The notes below the pieces were generated by a model. It made no database searches, was not told the origin of the DNA, and saw only the letters and a list, made by a program, of their open reading frames with translations. Shown piece by piece: positions 1 to 12,345 of a DNA stretch of 64,000 bases. Both the position numbers and the translations under genes were made by a program. Numbering within the stretch: the stretch's first letter is position 1; each line of letters begins with the position of its first letter. Source of the stretch: Nicotiana tabacum (lineage: Eukaryota > Streptophyta > Magnoliopsida > Solanales > Solanaceae); assembly GCF_000715075.1 (NCBI RefSeq), contig NC_134097.1, forward strand, positions 67,861,190 to 67,925,189, read 5' to 3'.

Positions 1-1722
1 TAAGTGGGCAAAGATTATAAATCTTCACCCACTCTAAACGTGGCACAAGGCTACCAAATTACAAGATGACTCATAATAAATTATACATAGGTTTCTACAC
101 CTAAGGAGTAAATAAAGCAACTTTATCAAAATAAGACTTCTAAGTCATATCTCCTTGTTATCTAACGTTGGTGAAATTCGTTTTACAAGATGAAGTTTCT
201 AAAAATAAAATGCATATCCAAAAATTAACGTTACCCCCTTCCAAAAGAGTGCAAGAAAGATTCCTTCCTTAAGATTGGAATTCAGAAACTAATTTGTAAA
301 AAGAAAACGTAGAAGACAGAAGCCATTTTTAGCAATATTTTGTCCAATTTCAATTCTTCAACTAGATGAAGCTTATTTCGTTCATTAGGTTCAAAAGAGC
401 AGAAGCAGTTTCGTCCAAAATTTCAATGAAGGTTCTCCAACAAGATATTATATAGAGTTTTTCCTACTCCAGGTATGTTAAGGCTCTCCCTTCTTTCTTT
501 TGGCATGGTCCAAATTATACAGAAGAAACGAGCAAACGCACGGTTTCCATAAATTACTCTATTCATAGAAATATTAGGGGTATCTATATTCTTGATTCCC
601 CGTGTGAATTATTATTATTATTATTACATTTTGTTCATATGTTTTAGAAAAATACATATTTAATAATGTTTATCCGAAAGGCATATTGATTTTTATGGCG
701 TTCCAAGAAAATTTTATTGACGCATTTCATGCATTTATACATGTATATTAACCCATGACTAGATAGTGTTATATACGCGTATATATGTATATTATATTTA
801 TATGGTATACGGGAAAAAGTTTACGGCGTTATATATGCACTATCACCTGATCAGCTGGTATATGAGGATGATGTTGCTCATAGTGGTTGAAATATGACTC
901 AGACGGCGTTATATATGTGTATATATGTATGTATATGTATATGGGATATGGGAAGAGGTTATGGCGTTATATATGCACCACCACCTGATCAGCTGGTATA
1001 TGTTGATGATGTTACCCACAATTGCCGAGACGATATGATGGGTTGCACTCAGTGGCTTGATGATATTATGTACACCCATACCTATGCATGGCATGTCATT
1101 TATACGCACGTGCATGACATAATAAATATTTCAACAAAGTTATTCAGATTTAAAGATGTGTTTCCTTATTCCATGTTTCATCTATGTCTTTTACGTACTA
1201 ATTTTCATGCCTTACATACTCAATACATTTTTTGTAGTGATGCCCTATTTCAGGGAGCATGCATTTCATGCCCGCAGGTGCAAGTAGGCAAGTTGACGGT
1301 CCCCATTCTTAGGATCCCTGATCAGCGAGAGTTGGTGTGCGCCACTTGATCTGGAGTTGCTTTTCATTTTGGTATGATACGTTTGTATACATATATGTAT
1401 ATGGGTATGACGTGGCTCAGTCCCGTCTTTGTACAGTTATGTTTCTATTAGAGGTCTATGGACAATATGTCTAGTTGTATAGTATGTGGCCTTGCCGGCT
1501 TCCAGTTTTGAGATGTATAGTTGTCTATAGCAACCTTGTCGGCTCGCCCTATGTATGTTGCACGTATATGTATGTATGCCTTTTTGGGCAGATTTTCTTC
1601 ATGTACATTATTCTCGTAATTCAGCAGATGTTATTCAGGTTTATATCTTAGACGCATACTTAGGGGTGTTTGACAGATAGGACTCGAGCACCCGTCGCGG
1701 CCCATCGGTTTGGGTCGTGACA
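1..1722 (+). repeat. LTR J, 3' portion, Ty3 chromovirus-type
   Basis: The block ends at 1712-1722 with GGGTCGTGACA, the usual 3' terminus of the Tekay-type LTRs in this window. The sequence just after it belongs to another LTR (K) on the opposite strand. The left end lies outside the window, so length and target duplication cannot be read. No protein is recognisable; the short open frames around 894-1349 run through the LTR and are not genes. The first 600 bases resemble the rest in composition, but their membership in the same LTR is inferred from the absence of any boundary. Confidence 0.62.
757..1033 (+). repeat. 138-bp tandem duplication in LTR J
   Basis: Two adjacent copies of a segment rich in ATATGTAT, each ending in a CCTGATCAGCTGGTATATG block. 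The blocks start at 846 and 984, a period of 138 bp. The copies differ at many positions, so the duplication is old. It sits inside the LTR and codes for nothing. Confidence 0.75.
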
Positions 1723-2339
1723 CTCGGGACCTCAACTAAACATGCCAACAAGTTACATATCACCATTCAAACTTATTCCAACCTTCGGAACACTCGAAAA
1801 AACATCAAAATATCCAATCACCCTCGGATTCAAGCCTAAGGATTTCCAAACTTTCCGATTTCTCAAATGATGCCAAAACCTGTTAAACCTCATCCGAATG
1901 ACCTAAAGTTTTGCACACATGTCAAAAATGACACAACGGACCTACTCCAATTTCTGGAACTCCATTCTGACCCCGATATCAAGATTTCTACTACCGATCG
2001 AAAAATGCCAAATTTCCAATTTCGCCAATTCCAGCCTAAATCTACCACGAACCTCCAAATAACATTCTGAACATGCTCCTAAGTCAAAAATCACCTAACG
2101 AAGCTATCCAAACTATCATAATTCACATCCGAGGTCTTCTAAACATAAGTCAATATCCAGTTGACTTTTCCAACTTAAGCTTCCAAATAAGAGACTATGT
2201 GTCTCATTCAACTCTAAGACCACTCCAAACACAACACAGCCAACACGGTATGATGAAATACAGTTGTAAAACATGCAAGGAAGAAGAAATGGGGGAAAAG
2301 AGGACGTAACTCATGAAAAGACCAACCGGGTCATTACAT
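1723..2339 (-). repeat. LTR K, 5' part, Tekay-type, inserted in integrase of G
   Basis: On the minus strand this begins at 2339 with TGTAATGACCCGG, the family LTR start, and follows the same order of motifs as the 5' part of LTR H. It interrupts the integrase C-terminal coding of element G, which stops at 2340. Its downstream part is missing, because LTR J abuts at 1723. Either J inserted into K or K was truncated; the left side is outside the window. Confidence 0.7.
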
Positions 2340-3118
2340 TAGGCAAGTCTGTAGGCCATCACTCAAACTTTCTCAAGCACCTCAAAAGAACCAATATATC
2401 TGGGGCTCAACTTTCCCTTCTTCCCGAACCACATCACCCCTTCATAGGAGATCCTTAGAGTAGAATCTTCTCACCTACCATATGTGCAACATCACGAAAC
2501 TTCTTGTTAGTATAATTCTTTTTCCTGGGCTGCGGTGTATGAAGCCGCTCCTGAATCAACTTCACCTCCTCTAAAGTATCACGGACACAATCAGTGCCTA
2601 AAAACATAGCCTCCCCAGCCTCAAACTAACCAATCAGAGAACAAAATTGCCTCCTAAGGCCTCATAAGGAGCCATCTAGATACTCGACTAATAGTTGTTG
2701 TTGTAGCCAAACTCTGCTAATGGAAGAAAGTGGTCCCATGAACCTCTGAAATCAATGACACAAGCACGTAACAGTTCCTCCAAAATCTAAATAGTGCGCT
2801 CAGACTACTCATCCGTCTGGGGATAAAATGTCATACTTAGCTCAACCTATGTGCCCAACTCACGTTGCACTATAATCCAACAATGCGATGTAAATAGCGT
2901 GCCTCGATTCGAGATAATAAACATGTACACATCATAAAGGCGAACAATCTCTCAAATATAAATCTGAGCCAGCTGCTATGAAGAATATGTAATCATGACT
3001 AGAATGAAGTGTGCAGACTTGGAAACTACAAAATACATAATGATACGCTTTCACTAAGCAAACCACTGGGTTTCTGATGCTCATACTTCACATGTTGATA
3101 GTTCAAACGGCAAGCAAC
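2340..3118 (-). pseudogene. Integrase core and C-terminal part of element G (decayed)
   Basis: Reading right to left, fragments match the chromovirus integrase: the end of the zinc-binding segment, the catalytic core, and near 2400-2460 the C-terminal block with the GKKGKLSPRY-like sequence that precedes the chromodomain. The frame is broken by many stops and shifts, so this is a relic. It continues the integrase start found at 6074-6300: removing the solo LTR H and one copy of its target duplication rejoins the frame. The chromodomain and the 3' LTR of G are not present; LTR K begins where they should follow. Confidence 0.75.
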
Positions 3119-3123
3119 ATACT
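3119..3123. other. Target-site duplication ATACT, left copy (LTR H)
   Basis: ATACT stands directly before the LTR start TGTAACGACC and again directly after the LTR end at 6069-6073. Five bases is the standard duplication length for Ty3 integrases. Confidence 0.9.
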
Positions 3124-6068
3124 TGTAACGACCCGACTGATCATTTCAATAGTGGTAGCATCGTTCCCCCATTTATTTCTCATTATGTGCTTTATAGTTG
3201 TTATGTGACTTGCCGTGTTAGTCGGTTCGAGTCTGGACGAATTTCAGAATCAATTGAGACACTTAGTCTCAAGGTTGAAAGCTTAAGTTGAAATGATTGA
3301 GTGGATGTTGACTTATGTGTAAACGACTCCAAAATGGAGTTTTGATGGTTCGGTTAGCTCCGTTGGGTGATTTTGGACTTGGGAGAGCGTCCAAAGTGTG
3401 ATTTGGAGGTCTGTAGTTGAATTAGGCTTGAAATGGCAAAAATTGGATTTTTTAGAAAGTTTAACCAGGAATGGACTTTTTGATATCGGGGTGGATTTTG
3501 ATTCCAAAAGTAGGAACAGGTATGTGGCATCATTTGTGACTTGTATGCAAAATTTGAGCTTAATCGAACGTGATTTGATAGGTTTCGGCATCGTATATAG
3601 AAGTTCGAATTTCCTTAGTTTTAATTGGGCTTGAATTGGGGTGTGATTTGTATTTTTGATGATGTTCGATGTGATTTGAAGGTTCAACTAAGTTCATATC
3701 GTGTTTTAGGACTTGTTGGTATGTTTGGTTGAGTTCGCGGGGGTCTCGAGATGATTTCGGATGGTTAACATATCGAAAATGGGACTTGGTGCATAGCTGA
3801 AGCAGGGAGTCTGCTGGTGTAAACGCACTTGTAGGGCTTTGATCACAGGTGCGAGCTTGTAGGTGCGATCTGAGGACTGCAGATGCGGCCAAGATTGGGG
3901 AAGACTGTGGTCGCAGGTGCGACGAGTTTTCCACACCTGCATGGTCGCAGGTGCGGTGTGATGGGTGCGGAAGCGAAGTGTGCGCAAGTGTAATGGGGAT
4001 TTCGCACTTGAGATTGCATAGATGCGAGGGTAAGGATCGCAGAATTGGAGGCCCAGCTCAAGTGGTTCACCACAGAAGTGAAATTTTTGTGGCTTCTGCG
4101 ATGCCGTAAATGAGGTTAAGTGTCTGCAGAAACGGAAATGCTAGATAGAACATTTAAATTTAAGAGTTCGCGATTTTGCTTTATTTGAAACATTTCAAGC
4201 TCGAGATTGGGCAAATTTTGAGAGGAGTTTCTAGGGGTTCCTTAGGTAAGTCACTTGTGTTCATTTTTATTCAAAAATCTTGTTTCCCCATTGATTTTCC
4301 CACCTAGATTGTATGGTTTTTAGGTGAAATTAGGGGTTTTGAGGCTAGGAATTTGGAGAGTTTGATTTGGGGATTTGGGTGGCGATTTGGTGTCAGATTT
4401 TGAAAATTTTGGTATGGATGGACTCGTGGTTGAATGGGCTACGGGGTTTTGTGACTTTTATCGGGTTTTGAGACGTGGGCCCCGACTTTTGAGTTGACTT
4501 TTGACTTTTGATTAATAACTTAGTATTTACTTATGTAATTGATTCATTTTGCCCGTGTTGATTATATCCCATTGTTTGTGGCTAGATTCGAGGCATTCGT
4601 AGGCTGTTTCATGAGGCAAAGGTGTGTTGGGGTAGATTTTTGCTCGGATTGAGGTAAGTAACATTTCTAAACTTGGCTCGAGGGTTCAAAACTCCGAATT
4701 ATGTGTTATATGATTGGTGTTGAGTTGACACACAACTAAGTGATGGTCGTGCAGGCGTGCACCATGAGAACTGTAACCTCGTTGATTCCATGTAGCTGAT
4801 TTATCTTGTTGATATCCGTGATTTCATCATGTAATAAGGTAATTGAGATGCTAATCATGTTAGAAATCATATTTAGGATATATGCAGGTAATGTTGGGAC
4901 TCATAGTGGTCGTTTCTTGATGTTGACTTAATGATTACATTGAAATTTCGTACTTAGTCATATTTATTCATTGCATATCATATCTCAATCTTTGTTGCTA
5001 TTTATTGATACATCATATCATCCTTTTGGGCTAGTTTCATGACATTGTGAGCCCAAGAGATAGAGACTAGAGATATTGATAACTGAGTGAGGCTGAGGGC
5101 CTGGTTATGAGTGACAGTTATGGATCGGGATGCACGCCGCAACATGTATTATTGATTTATGCCTGGATCTAGCTTATTATAGTGCTTGGGCAGAAGAAGC
5201 CCCTCTGAAGTCTTTACACCCCCCAGTAAGTGTAGTTGATTTATATTGAAGGATGGATCTTCCCTGGACATGGATCTTGTCCGAATCATTTATACCTGGG
5301 GATGGATTGACCCTATCCAGTACTGAGTGACTGACTGTCAATTGATGTATATATATCCAGGATAGATCTTCTCTGGGCTGGATTGGCCATAGACAGTATT
5401 GAGTGATTAGTATTCTTAGAGCATGAGTACACTAGGCTCTCAGCGTGGTGAATCACATACAACATGTGCATTGACATGTAGATGTAGAGAAGTTACATCC
5501 CTTATATTATTCAGAATTGATCTATCTTACTTGAATTGAGTTTGACTATTGAACTTGAAAGCACATCCACATTTCTGTACGGTTATTTCGATATTGAACT
5601 TTACATGCTGAGTTCATCACTACTTTCAGTCCAAACGTTAGATTTGTTACTTATTAAGTTGGTTGTACTCACGCTACACCCTGCACCCCGTGTGCAGATC
5701 CAGGTGCTTCCAGCCACGGTGGCTGCTAAGTTGCAGAGTTCGTATTTTCGTAGATCATCACGGTAGCTGTTTGGCATTCGCAGACCTTGACTCTCCTCCC
5801 TTATCTTCATTTTATGTTTCAGCTTTATTCTCTAGACGTCGTATTAGACTATATCCCTATGTAGATGCTCATGTACTCTGTAACACCCCAGTTTTGGAAG
5901 AGATTTTGTAGAGTTATGATTTTTTATTTTGTCTCTTAAATAGGTTTTCCTTAAAATTAATTGCTTCCGTATCTTTGAAAGCTTTAGAGTGTTGTGAATG
6001 TCTGAGTAGTCGGTTTTCCTGGTTTTATGATAGATGCCATCACGACGTATTGGTTTTGGGTCATGACA
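3124..6068 (+). mobile_element. Solo LTR H (2,945 bp), Tekay-type
   Basis: The LTR starts TGTAACGACCC and ends GGGTCATGACA, an imperfect 11-bp terminal inverted repeat, and is bounded by the perfect duplication ATACT. There is no internal region, so this is the product of LTR-LTR recombination that removed the body of an element. It lies inside integrase of G in the opposite orientation. The same LTR family forms the shortened 3' LTR of element B at 44421-45645. It carries a CpG-dense box at 3814-4040 and short repeated modules at 5100-5400. No coding capacity is seen. Confidence 0.92.
3814..4040 (+). repeat. CpG-dense CGCAGGTGCG box in LTR H
   Basis: Degenerate repeats of a roughly 10-base core; TCGCAGGTGCG occurs at 3911 and 3945, with variants such as AGGTGCGATC and GCAGATGCGG around them. 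The box stands out from the AT-rich LTR sequence on both sides. Equivalent boxes occur in the LTRs of E, G and B. It may be an upstream promoter element or simply an expanding repeat. Confidence 0.7.
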
Positions 6069-6073
6069 ATACT
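6069..6073. other. Target-site duplication ATACT, right copy (LTR H)
   Basis: Matches 3119-3123 exactly and directly follows the LTR end. Confidence 0.9.
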
Positions 6074-6500
6074 CCATAATATCCTTCTTCATCCTCTAAC
6101 ACCAATAGTGCTGGCTCAAATCATGATACATCTTCGCGGACCCCGGATAAATGGAATACCGCGAACTATATGCCTCCTCAAGGATCAACTCTTGCAACCT
6201 ATACACATTTGGAACACATATCCGACCCTACAGCTTCAATACCCCATCATCTCCAATAGTAACCTCCTTGCCACCGTGCTACACCGTTTCCCTTAGGATA
6301 AGCAAGTGCAATCATCATACTGATCTGCTTTGATGCGATCAAATAAGGATGACTATGATACAACCTAAGCGAGAACTCAACTAGACTCCAAAATATCCAA
6401 CCTTAAGAACTGGTTGGCCAAAGCCTGAAAATCTAATGCTAATGGCCTATCCTCGACTGGAATATAAGCAAGACTCCCCATGCTCTCAGCCTTCCTACTC
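6074..6500 (-). pseudogene. RNase H-integrase linker and integrase zinc-binding start of G
   Basis: From 6500 downwards the minus strand reads SRKAESMGSLAY-like, the conserved segment after RNase H. A stretch ending in a YSIHPG..KMYHDL-type sequence near 6180-6110 follows; it supplies the two histidines of the HHCC zinc site. Stops interrupt it repeatedly. It ends at the ATACT duplication of LTR H and continues at 3118. Confidence 0.72.
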
Positions 6501-7081
6501 TACTACATCAACACACATCCAATGTCAATCCGTGAAGCATCACAATATACTGTATAAAAACCCAATCCTGAAGGAAAAACTAGAATTGGAGCTATAGTTA
6601 AGCCAGTCTTGCGCTTCTGAAAGCTCTCCTCACACTCATCAGACCACCTGAATGAGGCACTCTTCTGCGTCAATATAGTCAATGGGGCTGCTATAGATGA
6701 AAACCCCTCCACAAAAGGCGATAATACCCAACTAACCCAAGGAAACTCTAGATCTCCATAGCAGTAGACGGTCTGGGCCAACTCTAAACTGCCTCAACCT
6801 TCTTTGGAGCCCAAGAATTCCACCAAGTCTAACCAAATATGCACTTTGAGAAGTTATCATATAGCTTCTTCTCCCTCAAAGTTGCTGGGGCATTGGCCGA
6901 CCCAAAATTCATCACCAAAAACTCATAGTGACTATAACTGATCTTGAAAGTTGTCTTCGGGATATCTAAATCCCAGATCATCAACTGATGGTACCCCATT
7001 CTCAAATCAATCTTTGAGAATACCTTAGCACTCTGAAGCTAATCAAAGAAATCATTAATAAGCAGTAGTGGGTACCTGTTC
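6501..7081 (-). pseudogene. RT C-terminal part and RNase H start of G, with two deletions
   Basis: The stretch NAPATL near 6890 is followed at once by [12 protein letters not shown]. The roughly 35 residues that normally lie between them, including the xxDD catalytic pair of RT, are deleted. The RT connection block with SWVLSPFVEGFSSIAAPLT follows at 6740-6690. RNase H starts with FYTVYCDAS at 6550 but after GCVLM jumps directly to the post-RNase H sequence, so most of RNase H is missing. Both enzymes are inactive. Confidence 0.75.
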
Positions 7082-7531
7082 TTAATAGTAACCTTGTTCA
7101 ACTACGTAGTCAATGCACATCCTCACAGAGCCATCTTTCTTCTTCACATATAGTATCAATTCACCCCAAGGTGACACACTAGGCCTGATGAAACTCTTGT
7201 CAAGCAACTCCTGTAAATGTTCCTTCAACTCTATTGGTGCCATGCAAATGGTGAATATATATGGGATGATAGTGCCCGGCATGAAATCAATATCTCTATC
7301 AGGTAGCATGCCCAGCAGGTCTACAGGAAACACATCTGGGAACTCCCTCACTACTAGAAATAACTCAACAGTAGGAGTATTAGCACTAACATCCCTCACA
7401 ATGGTCAAATAAGTCGAACACCCCTTCTTGACCATCCGTTGAGCCTTAAAATATAAAACCACTCTATTGGGAGCTTGACTAAGTGAACCCCTCCACTCCA
7501 ATCTACATAATCTCAGAATCTCCAATGTCAC
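7082..7531 (-). pseudogene. RT N-terminal part of G
   Basis: A 149-codon open stretch contains DVFPVDLLGMLPDRDIDF, the conserved approach to reverse transcriptase, then [23 protein letters not shown] and VKKKDGSVRMCIDY, RT motifs of Ty3 elements. The frame is lost after CIDY. RT copies the element RNA into DNA; this remnant cannot, because the catalytic aspartates are deleted downstream. Confidence 0.8.
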
Positions 7532-7870
7532 GATCTTAGCATGACAGTCAAGAATAGCATGCTATGGAGATAGCCAATCCATCCCAAAAATTACCTCAAA
7601 ATCAAGCTTAGTATGAAGTACAAGATAGACTCTGGTCTCATAAACCCCAATGGTAACCACAAATTACCTATATACACGATCCACCATAATAGAATCACCC
7701 ACCGAAGTAGATTCATTAACAGACATATCTAAAGAATCATGAGGCATATCAAAATAACGAGAAAAATAGGATGACACATAAGAGTAAATGGAACCAAGTT
7801 CAAACAATATTGAAGCATCCTTGTGGAACACTAAAACAATACATGAGGACCGCCTGACCAACCTCTAGTG
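7532..7870 (-). pseudogene. Aspartic protease of G (degraded)
   Basis: The segment DASILFELGSIYSYVSSYFSRYFDMP aligns with the chromovirus protease, whose active site normally reads D[PS]G[AS]T in the place of ELGSI. The catalytic Asp is therefore replaced by Glu in this copy. A later stretch corresponding to ILGMDWL is present in decayed form near 7570. The protease would have cut the Gag-Pol polyprotein. Confidence 0.7.
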
Positions 7871-9165
7871 CGACCTCGAACTGACTAAGCCCCATCCATA
7901 TCTGGTTATGCGGGTGGTGTAGTTGTTGGTGCTGAAAACATAGGCGGCAAGCTCTACTATGGAACACTGCTCAAAAGTCTGGGAAATCCCTCTTGAGATG
8001 AATCAAGTCTCCATACTCAAAACAACCCCTTCTAGGACGAAGCTGATGTACTTGATAATTCGAATAACTGCCTGTGGAACCATGAGCAAATGGAGTATGG
8101 TAAAAACTCTATGATGGAAGCGCACTAAATAATGACTAAATTGGGCGAGCACTGTATGAACTATGGCTAACTAATGAACCATGAGGAATATGACGAGCTT
8201 CTTGAGTTGGCCTAAAAGGATGACCTATGTTGTAATGTGGTTGGCCTCTAGATAAGGTACTACTAAAACCACCTGAACCACGAGGCCACTTAGCTTCATG
8301 CTCGAGCTTGCGAACCTGCTCTAGAAGTCTAACGATCTCAACCACCTGATCAAACCTAGCATCTGTCTTGATCTCTTAACCAAACTGTAATGTAGACCAT
8401 AGTTGAGGCCATTAATGAACCTCCTGATCTTTTCCCTCTCGGTGGGAACCAACTATACAGACGCGCCAAATCCGCGAACCTCATTTCATATTCGGTCACA
8501 ATCATACCCTCCTAGCATAGCTGCTCAAACTCACTATGCAGCTCCTCTCTACGAGTCTGTGCGACAAACTTCTCCAAGAAGAGAACTAAGAACTCATTCT
8601 ATAACAATGGTGTTGCGCAAGCTGGCCTTCCTGAATCATATGTCTGCTACAACCTATAAGCTACCCATGTCAGGTGCAAATTAGTAAAGGCAACTCCATT
8701 GGTGTCCACACTGATCGTTGTGTGATGAATCCAATGACACTAATCCAGAAAACCCTAGGCAACTTGTGACCCCCCTCCACTGAACTCGGGAGGGTCAAGG
8801 CTCTTAAATCTCTCCAACCTCTTTTGCTCTCAACAATAACTGGCTAAAGTGTTAACACCCGTAAAGTTGTATAACCCTGAGCTAGTTGCTCTAGTGTAGG
8901 GGCAATGAGAGTTTGGGCTTCTCCCCAACTTGTGAGGTAGCTGGTGCAATTGGTAGCGTGCTCGCCTGAGTCAAGCTCATGCACACGCTCAAGATCTGAG
9001 CCAAGGCCTCCTAAAACCATGTCTAATAAGAGGTACCACCGGTCTCTGAGCTGGTCCAATCGACTCAATAGTAGTGTGAGCCCCACCTTGGCCCTAGCCT
9101 ATCACGGTCCTGAATGGTGGTGTTGCTGGCTGCCCAGCTAATCCGGGTGAACGTGTCATCACCAT
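7871..9165 (-). pseudogene. gag of G (degraded)
   Basis: A start codon at 9165 follows the conserved CTCTCACAG context also seen before gag in element D. The capsid part includes EFSGGGSQVA and, further on, LHSEFEQLC and EMRFADLARL, the retrotransposon-gag domain. The C-terminal part near 8340-8140 has KWPRGSGGFSS. The zinc knuckle near 8010 is damaged: CFEYGDLIHLKRDF has lost the second and last cysteines. Stops are frequent. Confidence 0.75.
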
Positions 9166-9346
9166 CTGTGAGAGAATAGAGAAGTAAAGGTTTAGACTTC
9201 AGTATTTAATAAATCCACACGGCAAGAATGCAAGAAAGTAAAGTTTCCTAACAGTTCGGTAGCCATTCGAAGATAAGTACAAACATTTATGTACCATGCA
9301 AGACTCTACTAAACTCGCTCATAACTCGTAAACCCTGTGAACCTAG
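9166..9346 (-). promoter_or_regulatory. Leader of G between primer site and gag
   Basis: Untranslated leader. The part at 9315-9247 on the minus strand carries TAGTAGAGTCTTGC and GTACTTATCTTCGA, which also occur in the leaders of D and E. The conservation suggests a packaging, dimerisation or reverse-transcription signal; that role is inferred. Confidence 0.6.
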
Positions 9347-9358
9347 GCTCTGATACCA
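9347..9358 (-). promoter_or_regulatory. Primer-binding site (tRNA-iMet) of G
   Basis: The minus strand reads TGGTATCAGAGC, the standard plant initiator-Met primer site, three bases after the LTR end GGGTCGTGACA. Confidence 0.9.
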
Positions 9359-9361
9359 ACC

Positions 9362-10640
9362 TGTCACGACCCAAAACCACCACTGGCTATGATGGCGCTT
9401 AACTCACTTGCTAGGCAAGACAAGCATAACAAAAGCAAAATACAAATACTGAATTAACAAAAATAGTACAAGTCTAAGACCAATTAGCATAAACAACAGA
9501 TGCATAACAAATATCCTAGAACTAGTAAATATAGAGTCATGAGCTCTAAAATAGAAATACAAGTCTGAAAATCTAAATAACAATATTGTCCAAAATAAAG
9601 ACAATAATACAAAATGAAAAGAGATACTAGGACTGCAATCGATATGCAGCTCTACGTCGTCTCTCAAATGATAACTCAGCAATAAGCCGCAGCTACTGCT
9701 TACTCGAACCAACACCTGAATCTACAATATTAAGTGCAGAGCTTAGTATGAGTACAAACGAACTCACGTACGCAGTAAGTAGCATAACTAACATCGCCAA
9801 GGTAATAGAAGCAAGAATTATAAATGATATTCGTTATTCACATATGTAGTTCATAAATTCAACAAGTACAGAATAATAATATGATCAAGTCATGAATCAT
9901 AGAAAGAACCACCTTGGTGCATGTAATTAGATAACGAACTTTGCTCAGTCAACAATCCATCATACAAAGAAGATATGCAATTAAATCAGGTAAACAACTA
10001 AGGAAGTTGCAAGTAAAGATGAAATGCAATAACCAAATTAATCACTGGCTAGCTTTTCCTCAAAATCTCAATAACTGAACCAAACCACTTATCAGTTTTC
10101 CTCAAATTACGTGTACACCATCACGAAGGAACATGAGAGAGTGACTCTCGGGGGAAGGATCTATATTCATGTGTTGCACAGACAACTCACGTGCTAATAA
10201 TATCAACCGCACAAATAACTCACGTGCTAATAATATCTATATCTAGATCCGCATGGACAAATCACGTGTTGCAAGAAAAACACAATCACAATCCGCCCTG
10301 CGTGGTCATAGGCGCCAGTCCAAATCCATATCACATAGAAAGTAGATATACAAGAAGACATGTATATGATCAATGAACATCAAGTTTTATACACCTAGAC
10401 ATAAATGATGTGCTAAGGTGTATGAATGTGCAAACTGTGCTATCATAGCTCAATCCGGCAAATACATCACGAAAATACTAATTATCAAGTTCAATCATGA
10501 GATTAACCTCTATTTAACCTCAAATATGGTACAAATACGTCACAAAAGGGGGTACAGATAGGCGAGACAACATAGCATGAAGCTTAGCAATCAACACAAG
10601 GCATATCATAGCCTAAGCACTAACCTGAGCATGAATAAGT
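9362..10640 (-). repeat. 5' LTR of G, part next to the primer site
   Basis: On the plus strand it starts TGTCACGACCCAAAACC, the complement of the LTR 3' end, and runs to the insertion point of E at 10640. It resumes at 39051. The two pieces together make about 2.9 kb, similar to H. No gene is present. Confidence 0.8.
10172..10272 (-). repeat. Short tandem cassette in the LTR of G
   Basis: Three degenerate copies of a unit of about 33 bp with the shared core AACTCACGTGCTAATAATATC (variant third copy AATCACGTGTTGC). Each copy carries the palindrome CACGTG, a G-box. Confidence 0.72.
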
Positions 10641-11236
10641 TGTAACGACCCAACCCGCTCATTTTGAGCTCTAGCACGCCGTTCGATAGTTTGAGTCCAC
10701 AAGCAGCTTCACTTCAGGTATTATGACTTGTACGCTTGATCGGGATTGAATTTTGGGAAGTTCGAAGTTGAATTGGAAAGAAAATTCTAATTTCGAAAGC
10801 TTTAAGTTGGAGAATTGACTAAGATTATATTTTAGAGTAAACAGCCTCAAAATTGGGATTTGAAGGTTTTAGCAGGTTCGTATGATGATTTTAGACTTGG
10901 GCGTATGTACGGATTGGGTTTTGGATGACCTGGGAGCATTTCGGCGCCTATTGTGGAAGTTAGCATTTTGGAAAATTTTCATAAATTTGGGTTGAAGTGC
11001 ATTTCAATGTTATCGATGTCTGTTTTGAATTCCAAGCGTCCGAAAGTGGATTTGGAGTAGGGTAGATCATTTTTGAGTTGTTTAACTAAAGTTAGAAATT
11101 TGAAGGTTTTTGATAAGTTTGACTGCAAGTGGACTTTTTGATATCAGGGTCGAATTCCAATTTCGGAAGTTGGAGTAGGTCCGTAATGTCAAATGTGACT
11201 TGTGTGCAAAATTTGAGGTCATCTCACCACAAAAGA

Positions 11237-11330
11237 AAGGCCGCACCTACGGATAGCAAGGCACAGAAGTGGTAGTTGGGCCGCACCTGCGGAACTGCAG
11301 AAGCGGTCAAGTGACCACAGGTGCAAATGC
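11237..11330 (+). repeat. CpG-dense box in 5' LTR of E
   Basis: Contains GGCCGCACCTACGGA, GGCCGCACCTGCGGAAC and GCAGAAGCGGTC, the same vocabulary as the box of LTR H. The equivalent in the 3' LTR is longer (18336-18540), so this copy has lost repeats. Confidence 0.7.
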
Positions 11331-12189
11331 TGGGGCTGGCAATGTCTTCTTTAATAATGAGGGTTTGGCTCTATTTCATTTCATTTTCACCCATGGGAGC
11401 CGATTTTGGAGCACATTGGAGTGCCATCTTCATCAATAATAATGGGTTAAGTGCTTTCTTCACAATTTTAAGTTAAATACATTAGTTTACGTAGATTTGA
11501 ACTTTGAAACTAGTAGAAATTGGGGTTTTGGTGAAAAGACCTAGAATCTTGTATATTTGGATTTTGACCAAGAATTTTGGACATGGAATTGAGAATAAAT
11601 TATATATTTGAGTTCGTGATGTTATGGGCAAAGTTATCTTCGAAAATTTTTGGAATCCGGGCACGTGTTCCCGAGAGTGATTTTCTCAACTTTTCAAGCG
11701 AAGTTGGAATTTGCTGTAATAGGATTTTAATGAGTATTTGAGTATATATTAATGAGTTTGCATCATTATTGACTAGTTTTGGAGCATTGGGCATTAGTTT
11801 GAGTCATTGGAAGGGCTTGGCAGCCAGTTATGGAACTTCAGAGCGAGGTAAGTCTCCTTTCTAACCTTGTATGAGGGAATTAACCCCATAGGTGAAATAA
11901 ATGATTATGTGCTTCTATTTGTGGGGGCTACGTACCCACAAGGTGATGAGTTTCCGTACATAGCTACTAGCTATGCCTATGTCCGAGTAGTTTTAGGCTT
12001 ACATCATACCTTGTTGATATTGTTTTTAAATTATGTTTATTGCATGTCTTGAGAAGAAGCGAGATTGAGTTAACTTATTAAATGTATGAAAGAAGTTAAA
12101 ATTGAGGAAAGGTTGGGAACTTAAAAAGCTTTCATTTGAAATTTGTAATTTAAAGAGAATCGAGGAATACCTTAATAACTTAAGAAATC

Positions 12190-12345
12190 TATGTGTAACC
12201 GCATTGCACGTGTGATCCGCGAGCGGGGTAATTCTTGAAACCTATATTCGACAGCGTCGCATGTATGATTTGTGAGCGGGGTAACTCCTTAAATTTATAT
12301 TTGACCGCGTCGCACGTATGATTCGCGAGCGGGGTATTTCCTTCT
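12190..12345 (+). repeat. Tandem cassette, 3 copies of about 53 bp, 5' LTR of E
   Basis: Repeats of a unit with GCGTCGCACGTATGATTCG and AGCGGGGTAATTCCTTAAA. The same three-copy array is in the 3' LTR at 19405-19550, so it predates insertion of E. Confidence 0.78.

Noticed and set aside
894..1349. 151-codon open frame on the plus strand
   Set aside because: It lies wholly in the LTR J repeat duplication, is rich in Tyr-Ile-Cys from ATATGTAT repeats, and has no domain.
5879..6068. TGTAACACCCC at 5879 looks like the start of a second LTR nested at the end of H
   Set aside because: The same sequence is at the equivalent place in the LTR of B (near 44605, minus), so it is a normal internal part of this LTR family.
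11867..12052. 61-codon open frame repeated at 19081-19266
   Set aside because: It is conserved only because it is in both LTRs of E; no protein similarity, and its context is LTR sequence.
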